Positions 7,394 through 14,952 are shown, numbered from the stretch's first letter. The stretch is 24,766 nt of DNA from DASZGI01 sp035938995 (GCF_035938995.1 NZ_DASZGI010000144.1:1-24766); one strand, 5' to 3'. Numbers and translations are program-made. The notes: generated by a model from the sequence alone, not told the origin.

Positions 7394-7828
7394 GTGTTGA
7401 CCATCGATCAGGCGATCTACGACGCCATCGTCGCCCACGCCCGCGCCGACCATCCCGACGAGGCGTGCGGCGTGGTGGCCGGCCCCGAGGGCTCCGATCG
7501 GCCGACCCGCCTCGTGCCCATGGCCAACGCCGAGCGCTCGCCCACCTTCTACGCCTTCGACTCCATGGAGCAGTTCAAGGTGTGGCGCGAGATGGACGAC
7601 CGCGATGAGGAGCCGGTGGTCATCTACCACTCGCACACCGCCACCGAGGCGTATCCGTCGCGCACCGACGTCAACCTGGCCTCCGAACCGGGCGCCCACT
7701 ACGTGCTGGTCTCCACCCGGGACACCGACGGCCTCGGCGAGTTCCAGTTCCGCTCGTTCCGCATCGTCGGCGGCGAGGTCACCGAGGAAGAGGTCACCGT
7801 CACCGGATCGGACCTGGGGGGTGCTTGA
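7394..7828 (+). CDS. mec: JAMM-type metalloprotease Mec (CysO-cysteine peptidase)
   Basis: Zinc peptidase of the JAMM/Mov34 family that releases cysteine from the CysO-cysteine adduct. At 144 residues it shows the full zinc site: Glu23 in DEACGVV, and HSHTATEAYPSRTD giving His79-x-His81-x10-Asp92 with Ser89. GTG 7394 is set by the upstream TACGCT box. Position between DUF2017 and cysO/cysM matches Rv1334. Oddly, the stop codon lies inside the left terminal inverted repeat of a MITE-like element, so the last residues (Leu-Gly-Gly-Ala) are partly element-encoded. The cysO gene is now about 3.5 kb away instead of adjacent. Confidence 0.93.
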   Translation: MLTIDQAIYDAIVAHARADHPDEACGVVAGPEGSDRPTRLVPMANAERSPTFYAFDSMEQFKVWREMDDRDEEPVVIYHSHTATEAYPSRTDVNLASEPGAHYVLVSTRDTDGLGEFQFRSFRIVGGEVTEEEVTVTGSDLGGA

Positions 7829-8090
7829 AAAGTCTCGTCGGGCCCGCGACGCCTGCTGTGTGTTCGGCTCGCGGGTGGAACCGGGGTTGTGGGGCGGCTG
7901 TAGCTCGTGCCGCGGGGAAAGGCGCCCCGCGGCACGAGCTTTCGCCGCCACCCCGGCCCCACCCGCGAGCGGCACGCTCGCTGCGTTGGCGAAGCGCCCA
8001 CATATTCCCGATATGAGGGAGCTCCGCCGCCTTGCGATCGCACGCGTCAGACGCCGCGGGCTTATCCGACGATACTTTTCAAGCACCCCC
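7817..8090. mobile_element. MITE-like palindromic element with terminal inverted repeats
   Basis: A 274-bp non-coding block bounded by 25-bp inverted repeats (7817-7841 and 8066-8090) matching at 24 of 25 positions; each begins GGGGGTGCTTGAAAAGT. Similarity continues inward with a 4-bp gap (GCCCGCGACGCCTG against GCCCGCGGCGTCTG). Further in, GCTCGCGGGTGG at about 7867 recurs inverted at about 7959-7970, and the centre holds a perfect hairpin. Thus most of the element is an imperfect palindrome. The right arm is longer and contains a second small palindrome, CATAT-TCCCG-ATATG, at about 8000. No transposase is encoded and no clear target duplication is seen. It is consistent with a non-autonomous insertion element or a family of dispersed repeats; the family is not identified. 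Confidence 0.6.
7902..7940. terminator. Perfect 16-bp hairpin in the centre of the palindromic element
   Basis: Left arm 7902-7917 (AGCTCGTGCCGCGGGG) pairs perfectly with 7925-7940 around a 7-nt loop. It has no following T run, but hairpins of this kind commonly act as terminators in high-GC actinobacteria. It lies 74 bp after the mec stop and could end the clpS-mec transcript. Confidence 0.45.
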
Positions 8091-8209
8091 ACCGTGACGG
8101 TTCGGCAACGGTCCGGGCACTCGCCGTTCCCCGGACGGCGCCGCGACCGTGCGGCCCCGTACCATCGTCACCGGGGGAACCGGCCGACTTCTCGGAGGGG
8201 TTGAGCGCT

Positions 8210-9598
8210 ATGCGGCGACTCGCCTCGGTGCCAGTCTTCACAAGGCGGTATCGGCGCGCGACCTGCTGGTGGGCCGGTACCCGGCTGCTGCTTCTGCTGT
8301 GGTCGCTGCAGGCGCTTCCCTACTTCTCGCGCGGGTCCGTGCTCGGCGACGTGGTGATCTACAAGGGTTGGGCTTCGACCCTGACGGCCGGCTCGTTCCC
8401 CTCGGGCGACTCCCAGTGGCAGTACCCGCCGGGCGCCGCCTTCGTCATGCTGATCCCCAAGCTCCTGGCCAAGACCGGGATCGGCTACGTCAACTCGTTC
8501 TTCTTCTTCGCCCTGGCCGCGGACGCGGTGGTGTTCCTGCTACTGATCGGGCAGGCCGAGCGGATCGCCGCCGAGTCCCGGCGACTCCCGCACCAGGCCG
8601 GGGTGTGGGCCTGGGTCATCGGCGGCGTCGCGCTCGGCCCGATCATGTTCATGCGCTACGACGTCATCGTCACGGCGGTCGCGGTCGCCGGCCTGCTCGC
8701 GGTGGTGCGGACGAACGGGAAGCGGTCCGCCGAGCGGGCCGAACGCCGCACGTGGGAGCTGCGCGGCGCACTGCTCGGCCTCGGCGCGATCGTCAAGGTC
8801 TGGCCGGCCGTGCTGCTGCTCGGGCTGCCGCCCAAGCCGCGTGGGCGCCGCGCCCTCGCCTCCGCCGTGGCCTGCGCGGTCGTCGTCTCCGGGCTGCTGG
8901 CCGCGGCGCTGCCGGGCGCGATGTCGTTCCTCGGCCACCAAGGCGACCGCGGCATCGAGATCGAGGCGGTGCTCGCCTCGCCGTTCATGATCGCCTCCTG
9001 GTTCGGCTATCCGGTGCACACCGTGCACAAGGACGGCAACTTCCAGCTCGCCGGGCACGGCACCGGCCTGGTCGGCTCGGCCGCGATCTTCCTGACGCTG
9101 GTCGGCTTCGCGGTCGTGCTCTGGTGGAGGGTGCGTCGCTTCCGGCCGGAGCGCTGGACCCCCGGCCTCATGTACGACATCGGCTTCACCACCCTGCTCA
9201 TCATGGTGGTGACCAGCCGGGTGCTCAGCCCGCAGTACCTCATCTGGCTGATGGGCCTGGCCGCGCTGTGCCTCGCCGAGGACGGCCCCGGCCGCCGGGG
9301 CACGCTCATGGGGGTCCCGGCGCGCATGGTCATGGGCTGCACGCTGGTCAGCCAGATCGAGTTCCCGCTGCTGTTCGCGCAGGTCATGTACCACGGCTTC
9401 TGGGGCACGGCGCTGGTCGCGGCGCGTAACCTGGTGCTGCTGGCGGCCACGCTGATCGCCTTGCGCAAGCTGTGGACCGCCACCACCGTCGAGTCCGAGG
9501 AAACGGCGCCCGCCCCCGAGGCACCCGGGGACGACCACCCCGTCCTGGCTCCGGCTGGGGCGCCGCGCCCACAATCCGGGAGCGTCCAAGAGGCCTAG
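8210..9598 (+). CDS. GT-C fold mannosyltransferase-like membrane protein (GT87/DUF2029 type)
   Basis: Polytopic membrane protein of 462 residues with about ten hydrophobic segments. GDVVIYKGWA after the first helix matches the Asp-bearing extracellular loop of GT-C enzymes, which use polyprenyl-phosphate mannose. FMRYDVIVT and SRVLSPQYLIWLMGL also fit the GT87/DUF2029 group, which includes mycobacterial PimE/MptC-like alpha-mannosyltransferases. The C-terminal 40 residues are an acidic Pro-rich tail. ATG 8210 is chosen because GGAGGGG ends 9 nt upstream; the frame stays open to 7907, but only through the palindromic element. Donor and acceptor are not predictable. It is paired with the next gene, 67 bp downstream. 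Confidence 0.8.
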   Translation: MRRLASVPVFTRRYRRATCWWAGTRLLLLLWSLQALPYFSRGSVLGDVVIYKGWASTLTAGSFPSGDSQWQYPPGAAFVMLIPKLLAKTGIGYVNSFFFFALAADAVVFLLLIGQAERIAAESRRLPHQAGVWAWVIGGVALGPIMFMRYDVIVTAVAVAGLLAVVRTNGKRSAERAERRTWELRGALLGLGAIVKVWPAVLLLGLPPKPRGRRALASAVACAVVVSGLLAAALPGAMSFLGHQGDRGIEIEAVLASPFMIASWFGYPVHTVHKDGNFQLAGHGTGLVGSAAIFLTLVGFAVVLWWRVRRFRPERWTPGLMYDIGFTTLLIMVVTSRVLSPQYLIWLMGLAALCLAEDGPGRRGTLMGVPARMVMGCTLVSQIEFPLLFAQVMYHGFWGTALVAARNLVLLAATLIALRKLWTATTVESEETAPAPEAPGDDHPVLAPAGAPRPQSGSVQEA

Positions 9599-9665
9599 GC
9601 ACTATCATCACGCGCGGATCTGGGCGGACTTGGCCCAGGGCTACGGGGGCCACTGAGAGGGAGCG

Positions 9666-11198
9666 ATGAGCGAATCGTCAACCCGGCACGCGGTCGGCGG
9701 CACCGCCACCGCGCCGGGAGCGAGTCCGCCGTCGCTCGACGCGTCTCTCGGCCGCGGGGGCGGCTCCAGGCGTTGGTCCGGGCCGCGGCGCTGGATCAGC
9801 GAGGTCATCGAGTTCGTCTACCGGCTGGCCGGATCCACCCTGGCCACGCCAAAGGTAGCGGTCGGCGTCTCGCTCGCGGGCATCGTCCTGATCATGATCG
9901 TGGGCATCCTCTCGCCCAACTTCAACACCCTTCCGCCCAACTACTCCGGCGACCCGACCAAGCTCAAGCCGGTGGTCCTGCCGCTGTCCGGCCACCTGTT
10001 CTCGCTGCCCTGGTACTTCTCGTTCCCGCTGACCTACCTGGCGATCGTGGCGCAGTGCCTGGGCCTGGCCGGGCTGCTGTGGGCCAACAGCCGCGGCTGG
10101 CGGCCGAACCCGCGCCACCTGTTCCTCGCCGCCTGCGTGATCGTCGCCATCATGGTCAACATCACGCCGGTCGGCTCCTCCGACGCGGCGAGCTACGCGG
10201 CTTACGGCTGGTTGGCGCACCACGGCTTCGATCCGTACACCAACGGGCCGATCATCCTCGGGCAGGGGAACGAGTACACGAAGGCCGTCGGTCCGATGTG
10301 GACATCGACCCCTTCCGTGTACGGGCCGCTGGCGACGTGGATCCAGGAGTTCGCCGCCGGGCTGGGCGGCATCGGGCGTCCCGGGGTCACCGTCCACTAC
10401 CTGATGATCTTCAACGGCGCAGTCTTCCTCGCCGTCGGCTACTTCCTGCTCAAGACCTCGACCGACCCGGTCCGCGCCTCGCTCATGTGGGTCGCGAACC
10501 CGGTGCTGATCCAGCAGCTGGTCGCCGGCGGCCACCTGGACACCTACGTCGCCGCCGCGTGCGTCGTCGGGGTGCAGATCGCCCGGGGTGGCAATCGCGG
10601 CTGGCGATATCTGGCGGCCGGAGCGGCGGTCGGCGTCGCGTGCGCCTTCAAGGTCAACGCCGGGCTGGTGGGCGTGGGCCTGGCCTGGGCACTGGTGATG
10701 CGCCGGGACTGGTGGAACATCGTGCGCCTCGCCGTCGGCGGGATCGGCGCCGTCGTGGCCTTCTACTCCACGTACGGGCTGCATGCGTTCAACCAGTTGC
10801 TCTCGGCGTCCGGACTGGTCGCGACGCCGTCCCCGTGGCGCGCGTTCCAGCTGGTCACGCAAGGGGTCTTCACCGTCTTCGGGCACGAGTCGCTGGGCAA
10901 GTCGATCGGCGGGGTGGCCACCTCGATCGCCTGGCCGATCTTCATGGTCGTGCTGGCGGTCTTCATCTACCGCAGGTTCTCGCCGGACCAGCCCGCCGTC
11001 GTCACCGTGCCGTTCGCGCTCGCGTTCGCGTGGATCGTCGCCGCACCCTGGTCGCTGCCCTGGTACGCGGCGCTGGCCTGGGTCATCCTGGCGCTGCTGC
11101 CGCGCAACCCGATGACCAGATGGCTGACGCTGGCGACGGTGTTCCTGGCGCTTATGCACTCCTCGGGCGGCGGTCCCGCTCCATGGGCGACCACGTAG
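9666..11198 (+). CDS. MptB-like alpha-mannosyltransferase, GT-C fold
   Basis: Polytopic membrane protein of 510 residues with about twelve hydrophobic segments after a 60-residue Ser/Gly-rich cytoplasmic N-terminus. SSDAASYAAYGWLAHHGFDPYTNGP matches the conserved 'D..SY...G.l...G.dPY..GP' loop of the polyprenol-phosphate-mannose-dependent alpha-1,6-mannosyltransferase family (MptA/MptB). PSVYGPLATW, VANPVLIQQLVAGGHLDTY and the late SLPWYAALAW are further family-like motifs. In mycobacteria these enzymes build lipomannan cores. The ribosome site GAGAGGGAG precedes ATG 9666. The specific linkage made here is unknown. Confidence 0.82.
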   Translation: MSESSTRHAVGGTATAPGASPPSLDASLGRGGGSRRWSGPRRWISEVIEFVYRLAGSTLATPKVAVGVSLAGIVLIMIVGILSPNFNTLPPNYSGDPTKLKPVVLPLSGHLFSLPWYFSFPLTYLAIVAQCLGLAGLLWANSRGWRPNPRHLFLAACVIVAIMVNITPVGSSDAASYAAYGWLAHHGFDPYTNGPIILGQGNEYTKAVGPMWTSTPSVYGPLATWIQEFAAGLGGIGRPGVTVHYLMIFNGAVFLAVGYFLLKTSTDPVRASLMWVANPVLIQQLVAGGHLDTYVAAACVVGVQIARGGNRGWRYLAAGAAVGVACAFKVNAGLVGVGLAWALVMRRDWWNIVRLAVGGIGAVVAFYSTYGLHAFNQLLSASGLVATPSPWRAFQLVTQGVFTVFGHESLGKSIGGVATSIAWPIFMVVLAVFIYRRFSPDQPAVVTVPFALAFAWIVAAPWSLPWYAALAWVILALLPRNPMTRWLTLATVFLALMHSSGGGPAPWATT

Positions 11199-11293
11199 CC
11201 GACAGGCCGGAATCGATACGATGGTGGCCGCGTTCCTTTTCGGTGTGCCCCCGGCCGCCGTGCGTCCGAGTCCACCCCTAGGAGCAGTCAGCT

Positions 11294-11572
11294 ATGTCCG
11301 TCCAGGTCTCCATCCCGACCATCCTGCGCAGCTACACCGACGGAGCGAAGCGCGTCGAGGCCGAGGGCAAGACCCTCGACGAGCTGATCGCCGACCTCGA
11401 GACCCGGCACCCGGGCATCGGCGCGCGCCTGATCGAGAACGGTGAGCTGCGCCGCTTCGTGAACGTGTACTTGAACGACGAGGACGTGCGTTTCACCGGA
11501 GGTCTGGCCACGCCGCTGTCGGACGGCGACGCGGTCACCGTGCTGCCCGCCGTGGCCGGCGGCGCGCGCTAA
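11294..11572 (+). CDS. cysO: Sulfur-carrier protein CysO (MoaD/ThiS fold)
   Basis: Ubiquitin-like sulfur carrier of 92 residues whose C-terminal Gly-Gly thiocarboxylate donates sulfur to the cysteine synthase encoded next. VSIPTILRSYTDG, RRFVNVYLNDEDVRF and the tail VTVLPAVAGG closely follow mycobacterial CysO as I recall it. Unlike that protein it does not end at Gly-Gly but carries two more residues, Ala-Arg, before the stop. A free Gly-Gly would require removal of this dipeptide, probably by Mec. AGGAG lies about 10 nt before ATG 11294, and a TACGAT box at 11218-11223 may be its promoter. Confidence 0.93.
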   Translation: MSVQVSIPTILRSYTDGAKRVEAEGKTLDELIADLETRHPGIGARLIENGELRRFVNVYLNDEDVRFTGGLATPLSDGDAVTVLPAVAGGAR

Positions 11573-11609
11573 AGCCACGCCGGATCCGGAACCGGACGGA
11601 ATCGCGACC

Positions 11610-12557
11610 ATGCGCTACGACTCCCTGCTCGACTCGCTCGGCCACACCCCGCTCGTCGGCCTGCCGCGCCTGTCGCCCTCCCCGGAAGTCCGCATCTGGG
11701 CGAAGCTGGAGGACCGCAACCCGACCGGCTCGATCAAGGACCGCCCGGCCCTCGCCATGATCGAGGCGGCGGAAGCCGAGGGACGGCTCACGCCGGGTGC
11801 CACGATCCTCGAGCCGACCAGCGGCAACACCGGGATCTCGCTGGCGATGGCGGCCAAGCTCAGGGGCTACAAGCTCATCTGCGTGATGCCGGAGAACACC
11901 TCGGAGGAGCGGCGCCAGCTGCTGCGGATGTGGGGCGCCGAGATCATCCCGTCCCCGGCGGCCGGCGGGTCCAACGAGGCCGTCCGGGTCGCGAAGGGAC
12001 TGGCAAAGGAGCATCCCGACTGGGTCATGCTCTACCAGTACGGCAACCCGGCCAACGCGGGATCGCACTACGCGGGTACGGGCCCGGAGATCCTCGAGGA
12101 CCTGCCGACCATCACGCACTTCGTGGCCGGACTCGGCACCACCGGCACGCTCATGGGTGTAGGCCGCTTCCTGCGCGAAAAGGTCCCCGGCATCCAGATC
12201 GTGGCCGCCGAACCGCGCTACGACGACCTGATCTACGGCCTGCGGAACCTCGAAGAGGGCTTCGTCCCAGAGCTCTACGACGACGACGTCCTCACCACCC
12301 GCTACTCCGTGGGCTCGGCGGACGCGCTGCGCAGAACCCGCGAACTGCTCGCGGTCGAGGGCATCTTCGCCGGGATCTCGACCGGCTGCGCCCTCCACGC
12401 GGCACTCGGCCTCGCGAAGAAGGCGCACGACGCGGGCGAACGCGCCGACATCGCGTTCATCGTCGCCGACGGCGGATGGAAGTACCTGTCCACCGGCGCA
12501 TATGAGGGCACGTTGGACGAGGCCGAGGACCGCCTCGAGGGTCAGCTCTGGGCCTAA
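11610..12557 (+). CDS. cysM: CysO-dependent cysteine synthase (PLP enzyme)
   Basis: PLP-dependent enzyme that adds the CysO thiocarboxylate to an aminoacrylate intermediate; the mycobacterial enzyme uses O-phosphoserine. In 315 residues, Lys43 in TGSIKDRPA is the PLP lysine, EPTSGNTG (68-75) binds the substrate carboxylate and GLGTTGT binds the PLP phosphate. AEPRYDDLIYGLRNLEEGF and the C-terminal GGWKYLSTGAYEG...LEGQLWA closely follow Rv1336 as I recall it. Arg212 in GLRN corresponds to the mycobacterial phosphoserine-binding Arg. It starts 37 bp after cysO, in the same operon. Confidence 0.96.
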   Translation: MRYDSLLDSLGHTPLVGLPRLSPSPEVRIWAKLEDRNPTGSIKDRPALAMIEAAEAEGRLTPGATILEPTSGNTGISLAMAAKLRGYKLICVMPENTSEERRQLLRMWGAEIIPSPAAGGSNEAVRVAKGLAKEHPDWVMLYQYGNPANAGSHYAGTGPEILEDLPTITHFVAGLGTTGTLMGVGRFLREKVPGIQIVAAEPRYDDLIYGLRNLEEGFVPELYDDDVLTTRYSVGSADALRRTRELLAVEGIFAGISTGCALHAALGLAKKAHDAGERADIAFIVADGGWKYLSTGAYEGTLDEAEDRLEGQLWA

Positions 12558-12679
12558 CAGGCTCCTGAGCTCAGGCCTCTGCCCCGCATCCGTGCCACCT
12601 GCGCACTCGCCTGTCCGCGACCCCTGCCTCCTGTCTCCCGCTCCCACCCCCCATTTCCCCCTTACCGTCCCGCTTGTCC

Positions 12680-12685
12680 TATGGT
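12680..12685 (+). promoter_or_regulatory. Leaderless-type -10 box of murI
   Basis: TATGGT, then six bases, then GTG 12692, again at -12 to -7. It supports the GTG rather than the upstream in-frame TTG at 12674. The rest of the 134-bp gap after cysM is C-rich and shows no other recognisable signal. Confidence 0.55.
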
Positions 12686-12691
12686 TTGCGG

Positions 12692-13498
12692 GTGGCTGAC
12701 GCACCAATCGGAATCTTCGACAGCGGCTTCGGCGGCCTGAACGTCGCCCGGGCCGTCCTCGACCAGCTCCCGCACGAGCCGATCCTCTACCTCGGCGACA
12801 CGGCCCGGCAGCCGTACGGTCCCCGAGCGATCGCGCAGATCCGCCGGTATTCGCTCGAATGTCTCGACCTGCTGGTCGACCACGGCGTCAAGATGCTGGT
12901 GATCGCGTGCAACTCGGCGAGTTCCGCGGTGCTGCGCGACGCCCGCGAGCGGTATTCCGTGCCCGTGGTCGAGGTGATCAATCCGGCCGCCCGGCACGCG
13001 GTCGCCGCCACCCGCAACGGCCGCGTCGGGGTGATCTGCACCCAGGCGACGAAGACGTCGATGTCGTACGAGGACGCGTTCGCCGCCGCGCCGCACATCC
13101 GGCTGACGATCCAGGCCTGCCCGCGCTTCGTGGAGTTCGTCGAGGAAGGCGTCACCGCGGGCGAGGAGCTGATCAAGGTCGCGCACGAGTACCTCGACCC
13201 GGTCGCCGAGGCAGGCGTCGACACCCTCGTGCTCGGCTGTACCCACTATCCGCAGCTCACCGGCGTGATCTCGTACGTGATGGGCGAGGACGTCGCGCTC
13301 ATCTCCAGCGCCGAGGAGATCGCGAAGGACGTCTACCGTCGCCTCGCCGGGCTGGGCCTCATGCGCGACGAGACGCTGCCCGCTCCGGTGCACGAGTTCC
13401 GCACGACAGGGGATCCCGAGCAGTTCAAGGAGATCGGCAGGCGCTTCTTGGGACCTGAGCTGAGCCACGTCTCGGCGGCGACTACGCTCGACCCATGA
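12692..13498 (+). CDS. murI: Glutamate racemase
   Basis: Interconverts L- and D-glutamate, supplying D-Glu for peptidoglycan. From GTG 12692 the protein has 268 residues, normal for the family. The N-terminal PIGIFDSGFGG is diagnostic. The two catalytic cysteines are Cys73 in ACNSAS and Cys183 in GCTHYP. A TTG at 12674 would add six residues, but the conserved sequence begins at once after the GTG and the TATGGT box places transcription start on it. The stop overlaps the rph ATG as ATGA. Confidence 0.95.
   Translation: MADAPIGIFDSGFGGLNVARAVLDQLPHEPILYLGDTARQPYGPRAIAQIRRYSLECLDLLVDHGVKMLVIACNSASSAVLRDARERYSVPVVEVINPAARHAVAATRNGRVGVICTQATKTSMSYEDAFAAAPHIRLTIQACPRFVEFVEEGVTAGEELIKVAHEYLDPVAEAGVDTLVLGCTHYPQLTGVISYVMGEDVALISSAEEIAKDVYRRLAGLGLMRDETLPAPVHEFRTTGDPEQFKEIGRRFLGPELSHVSAATTLDP
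13483..13488 (+). promoter_or_regulatory. Leaderless-type -10 box of rph inside the murI end
   Basis: TACGCT with a six-base spacer to the ATG at 13495, the same arrangement as mec. It lies within the last codons of murI, so rph may have its own leaderless transcript as well as reading through from murI. Confidence 0.45.
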
Positions 13499-14256
13499 CT
13501 CAGGGAACATCCGCCGCGTCGTCGGGGGCCGGCACCCGTGCCGATGGACGTCTTCCGGACCAACTGCGCGCCGTCACCATCACCCGCAACTGGCTCGACC
13601 ACGCGGAGGGCTCGGTGCTGGTCGAGTTCGGCCGCACCCGGGTGCTGTGCGCCGCGTCCGTGACGGAGGGCGTTCCACGGTGGCGCAAGGGATCCGGGCT
13701 CGGCTGGGTGACCGCCGAGTACTCGATGCTGCCGCGCGCGACCCACGAGCGGTCGGACCGCGAGTCGGTGAAGGGCCGGATCGGCGGGCGCACCCACGAG
13801 ATCTCGCGGCTGGTCGGCCGGGCGATCCGCGCCGTCGTGGACTACAAGGCGCTCGGCGAGAACACGATCGTGCTGGACTGTGACGTCCTTCAGGCAGACG
13901 GCGGCACCCGCACCGCGGCGATCACCGGAGCCTACGTCGCGCTCGCTGACGCGGTGACCTGGCTGCGCGAGCACGGTGCTCTGCGCGCCGGAAAGGAACC
14001 GCTGACCGGCTCGGTGGCGGCAGTCTCGGTCGGGATCGTCGGCGGCGTGCCGATGCTCGACCTCTGCTACGAAGAGGACGTGCGGGCCGAGACGGACATG
14101 AACGTGGTCTGCACCGGCGACAGCCGCTTCGTCGAGGTCCAGGGGACCGCCGAGGGCGCCCCCTTCGACCGCACCGAGCTCGATGTGCTGCTCACGCTGG
14201 CCACCGCCGGCTGCGCGGACCTGACGGCCCTTCAGCGCAAGGCCCTCGGCCAGTGA
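13495..14256 (+). CDS. rph: Ribonuclease PH
   Basis: Phosphorolytic 3'-5' exoribonuclease that trims tRNA 3' ends; forms a hexameric ring. At 253 residues it is of family length. Visible blocks are LRAVTITRNWLDHAEGSVLV, GWVTAEYSMLPRATHER, DCDVLQADGGTRTAAITGA with catalytic acids, DLCYEEDVRAETDMNVV and VEVQGTAEGAPF. The first ~15 residues are Ser/Gly-rich and variable. It overlaps murI and rdgB by 4 bp each, so the three are probably translationally coupled. Confidence 0.97.
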   Translation: MTQGTSAASSGAGTRADGRLPDQLRAVTITRNWLDHAEGSVLVEFGRTRVLCAASVTEGVPRWRKGSGLGWVTAEYSMLPRATHERSDRESVKGRIGGRTHEISRLVGRAIRAVVDYKALGENTIVLDCDVLQADGGTRTAAITGAYVALADAVTWLREHGALRAGKEPLTGSVAAVSVGIVGGVPMLDLCYEEDVRAETDMNVVCTGDSRFVEVQGTAEGAPFDRTELDVLLTLATAGCADLTALQRKALGQ

Positions 14257-14885
14257 CGGCTCCCGAGGTCGTGCTCGCCACCCGCAACCCCCACAAGATC
14301 GTCGAGTTGCGCGAGATCCTGGCCCAGACCGGCGTAGAGGTGCGGCTAGTCGGGCTCGACCGTTTTCCCGATCTGCCGGAAGTCCCGGAAACGGGTCTGA
14401 CCTTCGCCGACAACGCCTTGCTCAAGGCGTCCGACGTGGCGCACCGAACCGGCCTGCCCGCGATCGCGGACGACTCAGGTCTCTGTGTCGACGTGCTCGG
14501 CGGAATGCCGGGGATCTTCTCGGCGCGCTGGTCGGGCAAGCACGGGGATGACGCAGCGAACCTGGACCTCCTGCTCGCCCAGATCTCCGACGTCGCCGAC
14601 GAGCACCGCCAGGCCCACTTCGCCTGCGCCGCCGCTCTCGTCATCCCGGAAGTCCCAGGGCTAGGGCAGTCAGGCTCGCCGGCGCAGGTGGTGCGCGAGG
14701 GCCGCATCCACGGCACCCTCCTGCGCGAGCGCCGGGGCGAGAACGGCTTCGGCTACGACCCGATCTTCCTCCCGGACGGCTACGACCGGACCACCGCCGA
14801 GATGCCGCCCGAGCAGAAGAACGCCATCTCGCATCGCACCCGCGCGTTCCAGGCGCTCGCCAAGGACCTCGCCGAACTGCTCTGA
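14253..14885 (+). CDS. rdgB: dITP/XTP pyrophosphatase (RdgB/HAM1)
   Basis: Removes non-canonical purine nucleoside triphosphates by hydrolysis to the monophosphate. The 210-residue protein shows LATRNPHKIVELREIL at the start, ADDSGLCVDVLGGMPGIFSAR in the active site, ENGFGYDPIFLP, and AEMPPEQKNAISHRTRAF near the end. GTG 14253 overlaps the rph stop as GTGA. It ends the core block and is followed after 24 bp by a strong terminator. Same pairing as Rv1340-Rv1341. Confidence 0.96.
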   Translation: MTAPEVVLATRNPHKIVELREILAQTGVEVRLVGLDRFPDLPEVPETGLTFADNALLKASDVAHRTGLPAIADDSGLCVDVLGGMPGIFSARWSGKHGDDAANLDLLLAQISDVADEHRQAHFACAAALVIPEVPGLGQSGSPAQVVREGRIHGTLLRERRGENGFGYDPIFLPDGYDRTTAEMPPEQKNAISHRTRAFQALAKDLAELL

Positions 14886-14909
14886 AGCCACATCCCGAGC
14901 CGTTGCCTC

Positions 14910-14952
14910 ACGACCGCCCGTCACTCCGCCCGCCGGGATGACGGGCGGTCGT
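14910..14952 (+). terminator. Terminator hairpin after rdgB
   Basis: Perfect 14-bp stem: 14910-14923 (ACGACCGCCCGTCA) pairs with 14939-14952 around a 15-nt loop, followed by CTTAAAG. A second small hairpin (CGTCCG-TTTAG-CGGACG, 14960-14976) ending in TTTC follows at once. Together they separate the housekeeping operon from the sugar transporter operon. Confidence 0.8.

Noticed and set aside
7817..8090. CRISPR array or riboswitch in the palindromic block
   Set aside because: There are only two inverted (not direct) terminal repeats and no regular spacers. No known riboswitch core could be recognised.
7907..8209. Upstream extension of the GT87-like gene, giving 563 residues
   Set aside because: The extension translates the palindromic element and intergenic DNA. 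ATG 8210 has a good ribosome site and begins just before the first membrane helix.
9678..11159. 493-residue minus-strand frame
   Set aside because: Antisense shadow of the MptB-like gene. Its composition is Asp/Arg/Gly/His-rich low-complexity, typical of reversed high-GC coding DNA, with no domain motif.
12674..12691. TTG start for murI six codons upstream
   Set aside because: No ribosome site, the extra residues are not family-like, and the TATGGT box places transcription start at GTG 12692.
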